In this document: in pieces, positions 35,567 to 45,430 of the stretch
How the letters are laid out: each line of letters opens with the position of its first letter
Position numbering within the stretch: position 1 is the first letter of the stretch
Source of the DNA: JAJPKK01 sp963702755
GTDB lineage: Bacteria > Pseudomonadota > Alphaproteobacteria > Rhizobiales > Xanthobacteraceae
Reading direction: 5' to 3'
Assembly: GCA_963702755.1 (NCBI GenBank)
Contig: CAVPDZ010000009.1
Location: 992,001 to 1,056,000, forward strand
Length of the DNA stretch: 64,000 nucleotides
Program-made: the position numbers and the translations under genes
The notes under the pieces: model-generated
What the model was told of the DNA's origin: nothing
Databases searched by the model: none
Seen by the model: the letters and a program-made list of their open reading frames with translations, nothing else

Positions 35567-36317
35567 CTATTTGCTCTTTCCGACGGCCGAGAGCGCGGCC
35601 GCCGTCGGTCGCTCGGCGGGTGCATCGAGATAACTGCGCACCGCGGCGAACACCGAACGGAACATCTGCGGCGTCAGCACGCCCGGTATTCGTATTGTAG
35701 CGCGAGCAGTGGTAGCTATCGAATAGCTTGAGCGCGCCGACCGCGTGGGTCGCACCGTGCGCGAACGGCAGCGCGGACATCCGCGAGCCGAGCGCGACGA
35801 CGGTGCTGTCATGGGCGATCCGGCCGAGCGCGACGATCGCGGCGAGCTTCGGCATTTCGGCAATCGTTGCCACCAGGAATTCGCGACAGCGGCGGATTTC
35901 GTCGCCGGTCGGCTTGTTTTCGGGGGGCACGCAGCGCACGGCGTTGGTGATGCGGGCATCCTTGAGCGCGAGGCCATCGTCGGGGCGCGCCGCAAAGGTC
36001 CCGGTCGAGAAGCCGTATTGCGCGAGCGTCGCGTAAAGGAGATCGCCGGCGTAGTCGCCGGTAAAGGGCCGGCCGGTGCGATTGGCGCCCTGCAGGCCGG
36101 GCGCAAGTCCGACGATCAGGAGACGCGCGTCGCGTGACCCGAAGGACGGTACTGGAGAGTTGTGCCAGCTTGGCTCGCGCGCGCGCCAGGACTTGCGGAA
36201 GGCGACGAGTCGCGGGACAGTGTGGGCAATCACGTCCGACTTTGCTGCCGCGCGGGGCGGCGCCGCTGCCGGCCATGGCGGCAGGCGATCAATCTTCGTC
36301 GAATTCGTCGTCGTCAT
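35567..36317 (-). CDS. Uracil-DNA glycosylase, family 5 type (frameshifted)
   Basis: Removes uracil and deaminated bases from DNA in base-excision repair. Starting at ATG 36317 (MTTTNSTKIDRLPPW), the motif-1 region LLIVGLAPGLQGANRTGRPF and TGDYAGDLLY fit family 5 (UDGb), which has an Ala-Pro instead of a catalytic Asp. NAVRCVPPENKPTGDE and the motif-2 His in DSYHCSRYNTNTG are present; Cys replaces the more common Pro after that His. One extra G near 35690 breaks the frame, after which LTPQMFRSVFAAVRSYLD leads to the stop at 35567. It overlaps the NYN gene by 29 bp, so the two are likely co-translated. Confidence 0.82.
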
Positions 36318-36948
36318 CGGCGCCGACCGGTGCCCGCGCGGGTACCGGGCCGCGCTGCAAGAATTGTGGTGTGTGCTGGCGCGGCTCCCGCGGCTCGCGG
36401 GCCGGCCGTTCAGGACGCTCGCCGGGGTCGCGGCCGATCTTGTTCTGCAGCTCTGCAAGATCGAGGAAAATGTCGGCCTGCCGGCGCAACTCGTCGGCAA
36501 CCATGGGTGGTTGGGTCGATACGGTCGATGCCACCGTGACACGGACGCCTTTGCGCTGGACCGCCTCGACCAGGGAACGGAAATCGCCGTCGCCGGAAAA
36601 CAGCACCATATGGTCGATATGGCCAGCGATCTCCATGGCGTTGACCGCAAGCTCGATGTCCATGTTGCCCTTGACCTTCCGCCGGCCGGTTTGGTCAACG
36701 AACTCTTTCGTCGCCTTGGTCACGACCGTGTAGCCGTTGTAATCGAGCCAATCGATCAGGGGACGAATCGAAGAATACTCCTGATCCTCGACGACCGCGG
36801 TATAATAAAAAGCCCGTAACAGATAGCCCCGCGATTGGAATTCGCGCAGCAGCCGCTTGTAATCGATGTCGAAGCCTAGCGATTTTGCGGTCGCGTAAAG
36901 GTTGGCGCCATCGATGAAGAGGGCAATTTTTTCGCCGGACACAGACAT
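36289..36948 (-). CDS. NYN domain protein (LabA/DUF88 family)
   Basis: A 219-residue PIN-like protein. Acidic residues expected to bind metal lie in KIALFIDGANLYATAK (about 7-22), KGNMDIELAVNAME (about 90-103) and VLFSGDGDFRSLVEAVQRKG (about 111-130). The C terminus (about 165-219) is Pro/Arg-rich and ends with an acidic stretch DDDDEFDED. The family includes RNases and proteins of unknown function. ATG at 36948 gives MSVSGEK. This gene neighbours rpoZ in many rhizobia, divergent from it here. Confidence 0.85.
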   Translation of the reverse strand: MSVSGEKIALFIDGANLYATAKSLGFDIDYKRLLREFQSRGYLLRAFYYTAVVEDQEYSSIRPLIDWLDYNGYTVVTKATKEFVDQTGRRKVKGNMDIELAVNAMEIAGHIDHMVLFSGDGDFRSLVEAVQRKGVRVTVASTVSTQPPMVADELRRQADIFLDLAELQNKIGRDPGERPERPAREPREPRQHTPQFLQRGPVPARAPVGADDDDEFDED

Positions 36949-37457
36949 GGGAGTTCTTTCGATCAAAGCCGCGCCTGCTTGGCAGCAGGACAATTGGCTA
37001 TCTAGACCGCCGATCGATCAAACGACAGGACGATCATCAGGGACAGGATGCCACGGACGAAAGTCGTATGGCGCTTAAGTTACAGGACCCGCCTGCGGAA
37101 AAAGTACTTGCTTCGAAATCGGGCTTGGGCGCGGCCAAATTCCCCACCGCGGTCGCCCCTCGCGGGTATAAATATTGCGGGATAGTAAAGTGGCGCCCGC
37201 CCGGTCTCGAAGTGGTTGGCGTAACAGAGCATTGCAGCTTCGCCAAGCGCAATCTCGGTCACCGGCCATGCGAACTAACACCTGAAATGCACCCTCTTGC
37301 TTTCAAAGCGTGCAATCGTTATTTCCTGGTTCGAATTCAATCATGTTCTTTCGCTGACACAGCGCGGCACGCCATCACGCCACCGGTCCGCACGATCGGA
37401 TTGGGGCGGGGCAGGCAATAACCACACAGCAACGCAACTACACCGCAAGGAGCATCC
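36949..37457. other. Intergenic region upstream of rpoZ
   Basis: About 510 bp between divergent genes. It should carry promoters for rpoZ and for the NYN gene. A plus-strand frame of 117 residues inside (37068-37421) lacks a ribosome site and a plausible protein pattern. No RNA gene was recognised. Confidence 0.5.
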
Positions 37458-37859
37458 ATGGCCCGCGTCACCGTCGAGGACTGCATCGACAAAGTGGACA
37501 ACCGGTTCGATCTCGTCCTGCTCGCCAGTCATCGCGCCCGGATGGTATCATCGGGTGCCCAGATCACCGTCGATCGTGACAACGATAAAAATCCGGTGGT
37601 GGCGTTGCGCGAAATCGCCGACGAGACGATTTCGCCCGGCGACCTGAAAGAGGACCTTATCCACTCCTTGCAGAAGTACGTCGAGGTTGATGAGCCCGAG
37701 CCCGAGACCGTGCCGCTCATCGGCGGCGGCAACGTCGAAGCGGACGATGTCGAAGTGGTTGCCGACCGCATGACCGAAGAAGAATTGCTCCGTGGTCTCG
37801 AAGGCCTTGCTCCGCCCGAGGAGCGCCCCGAACCCATCGAGGTCGACGACGAGGAATAA
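37458..37859 (+). CDS. rpoZ: DNA-directed RNA polymerase omega subunit
   Basis: Omega folds around the beta' C terminus and helps assemble RNA polymerase; it also forms part of a ppGpp site. The 133 residues start MARVTVEDCIDKVDNRFDLV and continue with LLASHRARMVSSG and NPVVALREIADETI, the conserved core. The C terminus (about 80-133) is strongly acidic, as in other alphaproteobacteria. ATG at 37458 has AAGGAG. The stringent-response gene rsh follows 217 bp downstream, the usual rpoZ-rsh arrangement. Confidence 0.95.
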   Translation: MARVTVEDCIDKVDNRFDLVLLASHRARMVSSGAQITVDRDNDKNPVVALREIADETISPGDLKEDLIHSLQKYVEVDEPEPETVPLIGGGNVEADDVEVVADRMTEEELLRGLEGLAPPEERPEPIEVDDEE

Positions 37860-37866
37860 CGGGAGC

Positions 37867-37924
37867 GCGGGCGTCCCGCCCGCTTTTCGTCTCATCTGAG
37901 GCGGGCGTTTCGCCCGCCTTTTTA
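37867..37924 (+). terminator. Tandem rho-independent terminators after rpoZ
   Basis: Two GC-rich stem-loops in series. The first is GCGGGCG/CGCCCGC type at 37867-37883 followed by TTTT. The second pairs AGGCGGGCG with CGCCCGCCT at 37899-37919, followed by TTTTA. The pair would separate rpoZ from rsh transcription. Confidence 0.85.
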
Positions 37925-38076
37925 TTTGCGATTGCGGCGAAGGCGCCTGCATTGCGTATCTTTGCATGCAATGGCCTTGGTCGCCTGCATTAGCGCTTGC
38001 TGCACGGCCCTTATGCCATAATATCGTTGCATAACGAGGCGCGTGGCCCCCGTCGGCTACGCCACGAGGAAACGCA

Positions 38077-40444
38077 ATGGCGCCGTCCTCAAGCAATTTG
38101 CCGCCGAACGAATTGACGCGGGCTGAGGTGCCGCGCAACGATTTGCCGCGCATGGAGTCGCAGTCCAAGGCGCGCCGGGCGCCCGCTCGCGAGGCGCCGA
38201 GCATCGTACCTTCGCCCGAGCCGACGCCGAAACCTGCAAAGCCGCTGATCCGCCAGCTCGATCTCGTCGAGCGCGTCAGAAGCTACAACCCGAATACCAA
38301 CGAAGATCTGCTCAACCGCGCTTACGTCTATGCGATGAAGGCGCATGGCGAGCAGAAGCGCGCCTCGGGCGACCCCTATTTCTCCCATCCGCTCGAAGTC
38401 GCCGCGATCCTGACCGAGCATGAAGCTCGACGACGCGACCATCGCGGCAGCGCTGCTCCACGACACGATCGAGGACACCGAGGCGACCCGCGAGGAAATC
38501 GACCAGATGTTCGGCAAGGAGATCGGCCATCTGGTCGACGGCGTGACCAAGCTGAAGAAGCTTGATCTCGTATCCCGCGAGGCGAAGCAGGCCGAGAATT
38601 TTCGCAAGCTCCTGCTCGCCATCGCCGAAGATGTCCGCGTGCTGCTGGTCAAGCTCGCCGACCGGCTCCACAACATGCGCACCATCGAGCACATGCCGCC
38701 GGAGACGCGCCGCCGCATCGCGCAGGAGACGATCGAAATCTATGCGCCGCTTGCCGGCCGCATCGGCATGCACGAGCTGCGCGAGGAGCTCGAGAGTCTG
38801 GCGTTCCGCGAGCTCAATCCCGAAGCCTCAAGGTCATGACCGAGCGGCTCGAGGCCTTGTCGGCGCGGGATCGCGGCCTGATCGCCGAGATCGAAGCCAG
38901 CTCGCCCGCAAGCTTGCCGACCGTGGCATTGCCGCCTGCGTCAAGGGCCGCCGCAAGCGCCCCTATTCGATCTGGCGCAAGATGGAGCGCAAAGCGGTCG
39001 GCTTCGAGCAGCTCTCCGACATCTTCGGCTTCCGCGTCATCGTCAAGGATGTGGGCCAGTGCTACCAGGCCCTTGGCGTCGTTCACACCACCTGGCCGGT
39101 GGTGCCGGGGCGCTTCAAGGACTACATCTCGACGCCGAAGCAAAACGACTACCGGTCGATCCACACCACGGTGATCGGGCCCGGAAACCAGCGCGTCGAG
39201 CTGCAGATCCGCACCGAGGAGATGCACGACATTGCCGAATACGGCATCGCCGCCCATGCCCTCTACAAGGACGAGAGCGGCGCGCCGACCGAATTGCTGT
39301 CGCGCGAGAGTCCAACGCCTATGCCTGGCTGCGGCGGACCATCGCGCAGCTCGCGGAAGGCTCGAACCCGGAGGAATTCCTCGAGCACACCAAGCTCGAG
39401 CTGTTCCAGGATCAGGTGTTCTGTTTCACGCCCAAGGGTAAGCTGATCGCGCTGCCGCGCAAGGCGACGCCGATCGATTTTGCCTATGCGGTCCACACCG
39501 ACGTCGGCAACCAGGCGATCGGCTGCAAGATCAATGGCAAGATCGCGCCGCTGGCCTCCGAGCTTACGAACGGCGACGAGGTCGAGATTCTGACCTCCAA
39601 GGCTCAGACCGCGCCGCCGGCGGCGTGGGAATTGCTGGTCGCGACCGGCAAGGCGCGGGCGGCCATGCGCCGCGCCACGCGCCAAGCGGTTCGCAATCAG
39701 TACGCCGAGCTTGGGCGGCGCATCGTCGAGCGGCTGTGCAAGCGTGCCAAACGTGATTATTCCGATGAAAGCCTGACCGGCGCGTTGCCCCGTCTCGCGC
39801 GGCATTCCATCGATGACGTCTTTGCCGCGGTTGGCCGCGGCGAGATGAAAGCCTCCGACGTCGTGCGCGCCATGTATCCTGACTACAAGGAAGAGCGTGC
39901 GACGGCGACTCCGGCGCCCGAGGCCGGCTGGTTCGGCCTCAAGAAGGGCAAGGCCGTCAAGTTCAAGGTGCCGGATGGCACGACCAAGGAAGGGGCCATT
40001 CCGATCCGCGGCATCAACAGCGACCTGCCGGTGCGTTTTGCCCCTGACGGTGGCGCTGTGCCGGGCGATCGTATCGTCGGCATCATGACGCCGGGGGAGG
40101 GGATCACGATCTATCCGATCCAATCCTCGGCGTTGAAGGACTTCGAAGATACGCCGGAGCGCTGGCTCGATGTGCGGTGGGACGTCGACGAAACCACCCC
40201 GCAGCGTTTCCCGGCCCGCATCCTGCTGCAGTCGGTCAACGAGCCGGGCTCGCTCGCCCAGATCGCCCAGGTGATCGCCGAGCATGACGGCAACATCGAC
40301 AACATCCGCATGAGCCGGCAGTCGCCCGATTTCACCTCGCTGACGATCGATCTCGAGGTCTACGACCTCAAGCATCTCACCGCCATCATCGCGCAGCTGC
40401 GGGCAAAGCCCGTGGTCGCCAAGGCGGAACGGATGACCGGGTAG
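38077..40444 (+). CDS. rsh: RelA/SpoT-type bifunctional (p)ppGpp synthetase/hydrolase Rsh (four frameshifts)
   Basis: Single long RSH enzyme controlling the stringent response. The reading moves through four indels near 38418, 38829, 38897 and 39312. In order: an N-terminal Pro-rich extension (about 65 residues); the HD hydrolase domain with GDPYFSHPLEVAAILTE and ALLHDTIEDT; the synthetase domain with RPYSIWRKMERK, STPKQNDYRSIHTTVIGP and ELQIRTEEMH; a TGS domain with FCFTPKGKLIALPRKATPID; and a C-terminal ACT domain beginning PARILLQSVNEPGSLAQIA. About 788 residues, normal for alphaproteobacterial Rsh. All catalytic motifs are intact, which argues that the indels are artefacts. Confidence 0.93.
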
Positions 40445-40462
40445 ATTACTCCGGGCTACGTC

Positions 40463-41239
40463 ATGACTACCGCGAAGCTTCGCCTCGGCGTCAACATCGA
40501 CCACGTCGCCACCTTGCGTAACGCGCGCGGCGGACGCCATCCCGACCCGCTGCATGCGGCCGAGATCGCAATCGCCGCCGGCGCCGACGGCATCACGGCG
40601 CATCTGCGCGAGGACCGTCGCCACATCCGCGACGACGATGTGGCGCGCCTGAAGGCCCGCATCGACAAGCCGCTCAATCTCGAGATGGCGGCAACCCGCG
40701 AGATGGTCGACATCGCGACCAGACTCAAGCCGCACGCCGCCTGCATCGTGCCCGAACGGCGCGAGGAGCGCACGACCGAGGGCGGCCTCGATGCCGCCGG
40801 CCAGCGGGGCACGCTCGCGCCGTTGATCGGTGAACTTCGGGACGCCGGCATCCGCGTCTCGCTTTTCATCGCGGCGGAGCCAGCCCAGATCGAGGCTGCC
40901 GCGGCGCTGATGGCGCCGGTCATCGAAATCCATACCGGCGCCTGGTGCGACGCCGTTGCCGAGGGTGCAACCGAGCGTGCGGCCGCCGAGTTCGGCCGCA
41001 TCCGTGCCGGCGCGAATCGGGCGCGCCAGCTTGGCCTTGAAGTTCATGCCGGCCATGGCCTCGATTACGTGACGGCGGAAGCCGTCGCCGCCCTGCCGGA
41101 GATCGTCGAACTCAACATCGGCCACTACCTCATCGGCGAAGCCGTGTTCGGCGGGCTCGCGGCGGTGGTGCGCCGCATGCGCTCCGCGATGGACCGCGGC
41201 CGCGCCAAGGCGGCTCCCGCGGCGGGCAGTCCGGCATGA
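40463..41239 (+). CDS. pdxJ: Pyridoxine 5'-phosphate synthase
   Basis: Last ring-closing step of the DXP-dependent vitamin B6 pathway, joining 1-deoxyxylulose 5-phosphate with 3-amino-2-oxopropyl phosphate. The 258-residue TIM barrel opens with LRLGVNIDHVATLRNARGG and includes DGITAHLREDRRHI, CIVPERREERTTEGG and VHAGHGLDYVTAEAVA. It starts 18 bp after rsh and its stop overlaps the acpS start by 4 bp (ATGA), so pdxJ-acpS translation is coupled. Confidence 0.96.
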   Translation: MTTAKLRLGVNIDHVATLRNARGGRHPDPLHAAEIAIAAGADGITAHLREDRRHIRDDDVARLKARIDKPLNLEMAATREMVDIATRLKPHAACIVPERREERTTEGGLDAAGQRGTLAPLIGELRDAGIRVSLFIAAEPAQIEAAAALMAPVIEIHTGAWCDAVAEGATERAAAEFGRIRAGANRARQLGLEVHAGHGLDYVTAEAVAALPEIVELNIGHYLIGEAVFGGLAAVVRRMRSAMDRGRAKAAPAAGSPA

Positions 41240-41643
41240 TCCTCGGCATCGGCACGGATCTTGTCGACATCCGCCGAATCGAGCGCACCATCGAGCGCCA
41301 CGGCGATCGCTTCATTCATCGCATCTTCACCGAAACCGAGCGCACTCTCGCCGAACGTCGCGCCAATCGCGCCGCGACTTACGCCAAGCGCTTTGCGGCG
41401 AAGGAAGCCTGCGCCAAGGCGTTGGGGACGGGTTTCCGCAACGGCGTCTTCTTCCGCGACCTTGGGGTCGTGAACCTGTCATCGGGGAAGCCGACGATGC
41501 GGCTCACCGGCGGGGCGCTGGTGCGATTGCAGACAATGATGCCGGTCGGCTGCGAGGCGCAGATCGACCTCGCGATCACCGACGAATACCCGATGGCGCA
41601 GGCGTTCGTTGTCATTTCGGCGGTGGCGCGGGCCGCAGGCTGA
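41236..41643 (+). CDS. acpS: Holo-[acyl-carrier-protein] synthase
   Basis: Transfers 4'-phosphopantetheine from CoA to apo-ACP. The 135-residue protein shows the two AcpS motifs: MILGIGTDLVDIRRIERTI (metal Asp at residue 8) and the TYAKRFAAKEACAKALGTG segment (metal Glu). The C-terminal half contains SSGKPTMRLTGGAL. It is coupled to pdxJ by a 4-bp overlap and followed by lepB, the usual alphaproteobacterial order. Confidence 0.95.
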   Translation: MILGIGTDLVDIRRIERTIERHGDRFIHRIFTETERTLAERRANRAATYAKRFAAKEACAKALGTGFRNGVFFRDLGVVNLSSGKPTMRLTGGALVRLQTMMPVGCEAQIDLAITDEYPMAQAFVVISAVARAAG

Positions 41644-41766
41644 GACGCACAAGCCGCCGCGATTGCGTGATGATCCTCGCGAGGTTACAACAGCTTTCCC
41701 GGAGTCCAAGTTCCTAAGTCCAGGTTCGATCGACTGACCGAACATGGCGGCGGCGTGTGATTGGCA

Positions 41767-42561
41767 ATGCCGGAAACACCCTCCAAACAACGGACGAAGC
41801 CAGTGGACTCGCCCAAACGCAAACGCGGCGGCAGCGAGATCGGCGAACTCGTCCGCATTGTGTTCTATGCGCTCGTTGTCGCGATCTTCGTGCGCACGCT
41901 CCTGTTCCAGTCCGTCAATATCCCGTCCGGCTCCATGAAGCCGACATTGCTGGTCGGCGACTATCTGTTCGTCTCCAAGTACAGCTACGGCTTCAGCCAT
42001 TACTCGCTGCCGTACGCGCCGCCGCTGTTCGGCGGCCGGATCTTCGGCATCGAACCCCAGCGGGGCGATGTGGTCGTGTTCCGGCTGCCGCGCGATGATA
42101 CCGAAGACTACATCAAGCGCGTGATCGGACTGCCGGGGGACCGCATCCAGATGAAGGAGGGTGCCCTCTACATCAACGATGCGCCGGTCAAGCGCGAGCG
42201 CGTCGGTGATTTCATCGACGATGAGGACGGCAGCAACATGCGCGTCAAACGATGGCGCGAGACGTTGCCGAACGGGGTGAGCTACGAGACGCTCGATCTC
42301 CAGGACAACGGTTCTCTGGACAACACGAAGGAGTATGTTGTTCCGCCCGGCAATTACTTCATGATGGGGGACAATCGGGACAACTCGACTGACAGCCGCG
42401 TTGCGCCGGAACGCGAAGGCGTCGGCTATGTGCCGTTCGAGAATCTGATCGGCAAAGCCCAGGTCATTTACTTCTCGATCAACAACAGCGAGCCCGCCTG
42501 GCACATCTGGACGTGGCCGTTGTCGGTCCGCTGGAACCGCTTGTTCACGCTGGTGCACTGA
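41767..42561 (+). CDS. lepB: Signal peptidase I (first of two tandem copies)
   Basis: Inner-membrane serine protease that removes signal peptides. From ATG 41767 it has 264 residues: a basic N-terminal tail, one transmembrane segment (IVFYALVVAIFVRTLLF), the nucleophile Ser in IPSGSMKPTLLVGDYLF (about residue 57), the general-base Lys in DYIKRVIGLPGDRIQ (about 118) and box E in YFMMGDNRDNSTDSR. A neighbouring gene at 42945 is a close paralogue; both keep the Ser-Lys dyad. An upstream TTG at 41761 is an alternative start. Confidence 0.93.
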   Translation: MPETPSKQRTKPVDSPKRKRGGSEIGELVRIVFYALVVAIFVRTLLFQSVNIPSGSMKPTLLVGDYLFVSKYSYGFSHYSLPYAPPLFGGRIFGIEPQRGDVVVFRLPRDDTEDYIKRVIGLPGDRIQMKEGALYINDAPVKRERVGDFIDDEDGSNMRVKRWRETLPNGVSYETLDLQDNGSLDNTKEYVVPPGNYFMMGDNRDNSTDSRVAPEREGVGYVPFENLIGKAQVIYFSINNSEPAWHIWTWPLSVRWNRLFTLVH

Positions 42562-42944
42562 AATCCGGCGAGCCTCGCGGGCGCCATCGGGCTGCGGCAT
42601 TTGCGCGCTCTCGCAGGCCTGAACCCTGGAGATTAGATCGCGGTTGGCGCGAAAATGCGCTCGAAGGCGATTCGCGTCGTCATATCGGCCGTGCAGCAGA
42701 GCAATGCCTGAGGGGCAAGCGACAAATCAGCCGACTTGATTGCGCCACGGCCGCCGAGAGGCTACAAGAACAGCGGATTCACGCGCCTTTTGCGGTCTTG
42801 AGCGCGTCTTGGCGGGTGGGATCAGGCTACTGAACTTCCACGGATTTTTGACGTTCGGCTGACAATGGCGAGTCATCGGCAATTGGACCGAAAACCCGTG
42901 CAGACCACGTGCAAGCGAGCGCGCTCACCAAGGAAGACAGGCTG
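42562..42944. other. Spacer between the two lepB copies
   Basis: About 380 bp without a credible gene. No clear repeat of lepB sequence or terminator was seen; a promoter for the second lepB-rnc-era-recO transcript probably lies here. AAGGAAG at about 42929 is the second lepB ribosome site. Confidence 0.5.
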
Positions 42945-43721
42945 ATGACAGTATCGACACCCCAAAAGCGCGTCGCACCGAAGCGCACGGAGAGCGGATT
43001 TGGCGAACTCGTCCGCGTCATCATCCATGCGCTCATCATTGCGGTCGTGATCCGGACCTTCTTGTTCCAGCCTTTCAACATCCCCTCCGCCTCGATGAAG
43101 GACACGCTCCTCATCGGCGACTATCTGTTCGTTTCCAAATACAGCTACGGCTTCAGCCATTTTTCGCTGCCGTGGTCGCCGCCCTTGTTCAAGGGACGCA
43201 TCTTTGGAAGCGACCCGCAGCGCGGCGACGTCGTCGTGTTTCGCCTGCCGCGCGAAGATTCCGTCGATTACATCAAGCGCGTGATCGGCTTGCCGGGCGA
43301 CCACATCCAGGTGAAGGACGGGGTGCTTTACATCAACGGCACCGCGGTCAAGCGCGAGCGCGTCACCGACTACGTCGACGACGAGGATGGCACGCCCGAG
43401 CGCGTCCGGCGCTTCCGCGAGACGCTGCCGAATGGCGTGACCTACGATACCCTCGATCTCCAGGACAACGGCTTTCTCGACAACACCCAGGAATACGTCG
43501 TCCCGGCCGGTCACTATTTCATGATGGGCGACAACCGCGACAACTCGACGGACAGCCGCGTTCCGGCCGATCGCCAGGGTGTCGGCTACGTGCCGTTCGA
43601 GAACCTGATCGGCAAAGCGCAGATCATTTTCTTCTCGATCGGCGACGGTGAGCCCGCCTGGCATATCTGGGCTTGGCCGTTCTCGGTGCGGTGGAGCAGA
43701 CTTTTCACGATCATAAGATGA
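42945..43721 (+). CDS. lepB: Signal peptidase I (second tandem copy)
   Basis: A 258-residue paralogue of the preceding signal peptidase. One N-terminal transmembrane segment (VIIHALIIAVVIRTFLF), Ser in IPSASMKDTLLIGDYLF and Lys in DYIKRVIGLPGDHIQ form the dyad; YFMMGDNRDNSTDSR is identical in both copies. The two differ mainly in the N-terminal tail, in the substrate-pocket sequence around the Ser (SGSMKPT versus SASMKDT) and in the YAPPLF/WSPPLF loop. ATG at 42945 is favoured by an AAGGAAG site. Its stop overlaps the rnc start as ATGA, so this copy belongs to the rnc-era-recO operon. Confidence 0.93.
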   Translation: MTVSTPQKRVAPKRTESGFGELVRVIIHALIIAVVIRTFLFQPFNIPSASMKDTLLIGDYLFVSKYSYGFSHFSLPWSPPLFKGRIFGSDPQRGDVVVFRLPREDSVDYIKRVIGLPGDHIQVKDGVLYINGTAVKRERVTDYVDDEDGTPERVRRFRETLPNGVTYDTLDLQDNGFLDNTQEYVVPAGHYFMMGDNRDNSTDSRVPADRQGVGYVPFENLIGKAQIIFFSIGDGEPAWHIWAWPFSVRWSRLFTIIR

Positions 43722-44422
43722 GCCGGAAGGCAGCAACCGAAAGACGCGACCTCGAAACCCGGATCGGCTACCAGTTTGCCGACAAATCGCTACTGGACGC
43801 CGCTCTCACCCACATCTCGGCCTTGAGCGGCAAGAGCCGCGTCGCGAGCTACCAGCGCCTGGAATTTCTCGGCGATCACGTTCTCGGCCTCGTCATCTCC
43901 GACATGCTGTTCCGCGCCTTCGTGAAGGCGGACGAGGGCGAACTGTCGCGGCGGCTGGCCGATCTCGTGCGCAAGGAGACCTGCGCCGAGGTCGCCCGCG
44001 CGATCGACCTCGGCGCCGCGATCAAGCTCGGCCCCTCGGAGGCAAACGCCGGCGGCCGACAGCGAATGGCGATCCTCGCCGACGTCTGCGAGGCCCTGGT
44101 CGGGGCGGTATTCCTCGACGGCGGCTATTCCGCCGCCGCTGCTCTCGTCGAACAGTTCTGGGGCGAGCGCCTGCGTACGCCTTCGCGCCCGCTGCGCGAT
44201 CCCAAGACCATGTTGCAGGAGTGGGCCCAGGCGCGCGGCCTGCCGACGCCCTCCTATCGCGAGATTGCCCGCACCGGCCCCCATCACGACCCGGAGTTTC
44301 GCGTCGCCGTCGAACTGCCGGCCCTGACGCCGGCGGAGGGTATGGGGCGCTCCAAGCGCGCGGCAGAACAGGCCGCGGCGGCCGCCATGCTGTCTCGTGA
44401 AGGCGTGGAGGCGGCGAGCTGA
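43718..44422 (+). CDS. rnc: Ribonuclease III
   Basis: Double-strand RNA endonuclease for rRNA and mRNA processing. The 234 residues include the signature YQRLEFLGDHVLGLVISDML (about 42-61; the more common ERLEFLGD has Gln here before Arg), the metal-binding DVCEALVGAVFLDGGY segment, and a C-terminal dsRNA-binding domain from DPKTMLQEWAQARG. The start at 43718 overlaps the lepB stop. era follows 17 bp downstream. Confidence 0.95.
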   Translation: MSRKAATERRDLETRIGYQFADKSLLDAALTHISALSGKSRVASYQRLEFLGDHVLGLVISDMLFRAFVKADEGELSRRLADLVRKETCAEVARAIDLGAAIKLGPSEANAGGRQRMAILADVCEALVGAVFLDGGYSAAAALVEQFWGERLRTPSRPLRDPKTMLQEWAQARGLPTPSYREIARTGPHHDPEFRVAVELPALTPAEGMGRSKRAAEQAAAAAMLSREGVEAAS

Positions 44423-44439
44423 CATGGGCTCAAGCTGAC

Positions 44440-45379
44440 ATGGACCAAACCGACATGGACGAGGCTTCGCCTGCGGACAAGTCCCGGCAGCGCTGCGGGT
44501 TTATCGCGGTCATCGGCGCGCCGAACGTCGGCAAGTCGACCCTCGTCAACGCGATGGTCGGCAGCAAAGTTACGATCGTCAGCCCGAAGGTGCAGACGAC
44601 GCGCGCGATCATCCGCGGCATCGCCATCGAAGGCGATGCGCAACTGATCTTTGTCGACACGCCAGGCATTTTTGCGCCACGTCGCCGGCTCGACCGCGCC
44701 ATGGTGGCGACGGCATGGTCGGGCGCACATGACGCCGACATTGTCGCGCTCGTCATCGATGCGCGCACGCGGCCTTGACGACGAGACCCAGACGATTGTC
44801 GCGAAGCTTGCCGATGTCTCGGCGACGAAAATCCTCATCATCAACAAGATCGATCTCGTCGCGAAACCAAGCCTGCTCGGCCTCGTGCGGACGGCGAACG
44901 AGCGCCTTCCGTTTGCGGCGACGTTCATGGTGTCGGCGACGAGCGGCGATGGAGTCGGCGAGGCCAAGCGCTGGCTGGCGGCCCACGTGGCGCTCGGACC
45001 TTGGCACTACCCCGAGGACCAGATCTCCGACGCGCCGATGCGGGCGCTGGCCGCCGAGATCACCCGCGAGAAGATCTATCTGCGTTTGCACCAGGAGTTG
45101 CCGTATCGCTCGACCGTCGAGACCGAAGCATGGTCGGAACTCAAGGACGGCGCGGTGCGCATCGAGCAGACGATTTACGTGGAGCGCGAGAGCCAGCGCA
45201 AGATCGTGCTCGGCAAGGGCGGCCAGACGATCAAGGCGATCGGCGCGGAGGCGCGCAAGGAGATCGCGACGCTGATCGAAAAGCCGGTGCATCTGTTCCT
45301 GTTCGTCAAAGTGCGGGAAGGGTGGGGCGACGACCCGGAACGCTATCGCGAGATGGGCCTCGAATTTCCAAGGGATTGA
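44440..45379 (+). CDS. era: GTPase Era (frameshifted)
   Basis: Essential GTPase that binds 16S rRNA and assists 30S maturation. G1 is AVIGAPNVGKSTLVNAMVG, the G2 threonines lie in PKVQTTRAIIRGI, G3 is FVDTPGIF and G4 is INKIDLV. One extra base near 44776 breaks the frame after ALVIDART; the other frame resumes GLDDETQTIVAKLA. The C-terminal KH domain is seen in ERESQRKIVLGKGGQTIKAI. About 312 residues. Located in the lepB-rnc-era-recO operon. Confidence 0.94.
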
Positions 45380-45430
45380 CGCGCACAGGTCGCGTGCGCA
45401 TTTTCCATCGAATTCGAAGGGCGACGTCCC

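Noticed and set aside
37068..37421. A 117-residue plus-strand frame upstream of rpoZ
   Set aside because: No ribosome site, no structural pattern and atypical composition; treated as intergenic.
38077..40444. Interpretation of the rsh breaks as pseudogenisation or as split enzymes
   Set aside because: All hydrolase, synthetase, TGS and ACT motifs are present in order, and similar indels affect essential genes throughout the window; sequence error is simpler.
39263..41125. A 620-residue minus-strand frame opposite rsh and pdxJ
   Set aside because: It is the antisense shadow of two recognised genes and has no family features.
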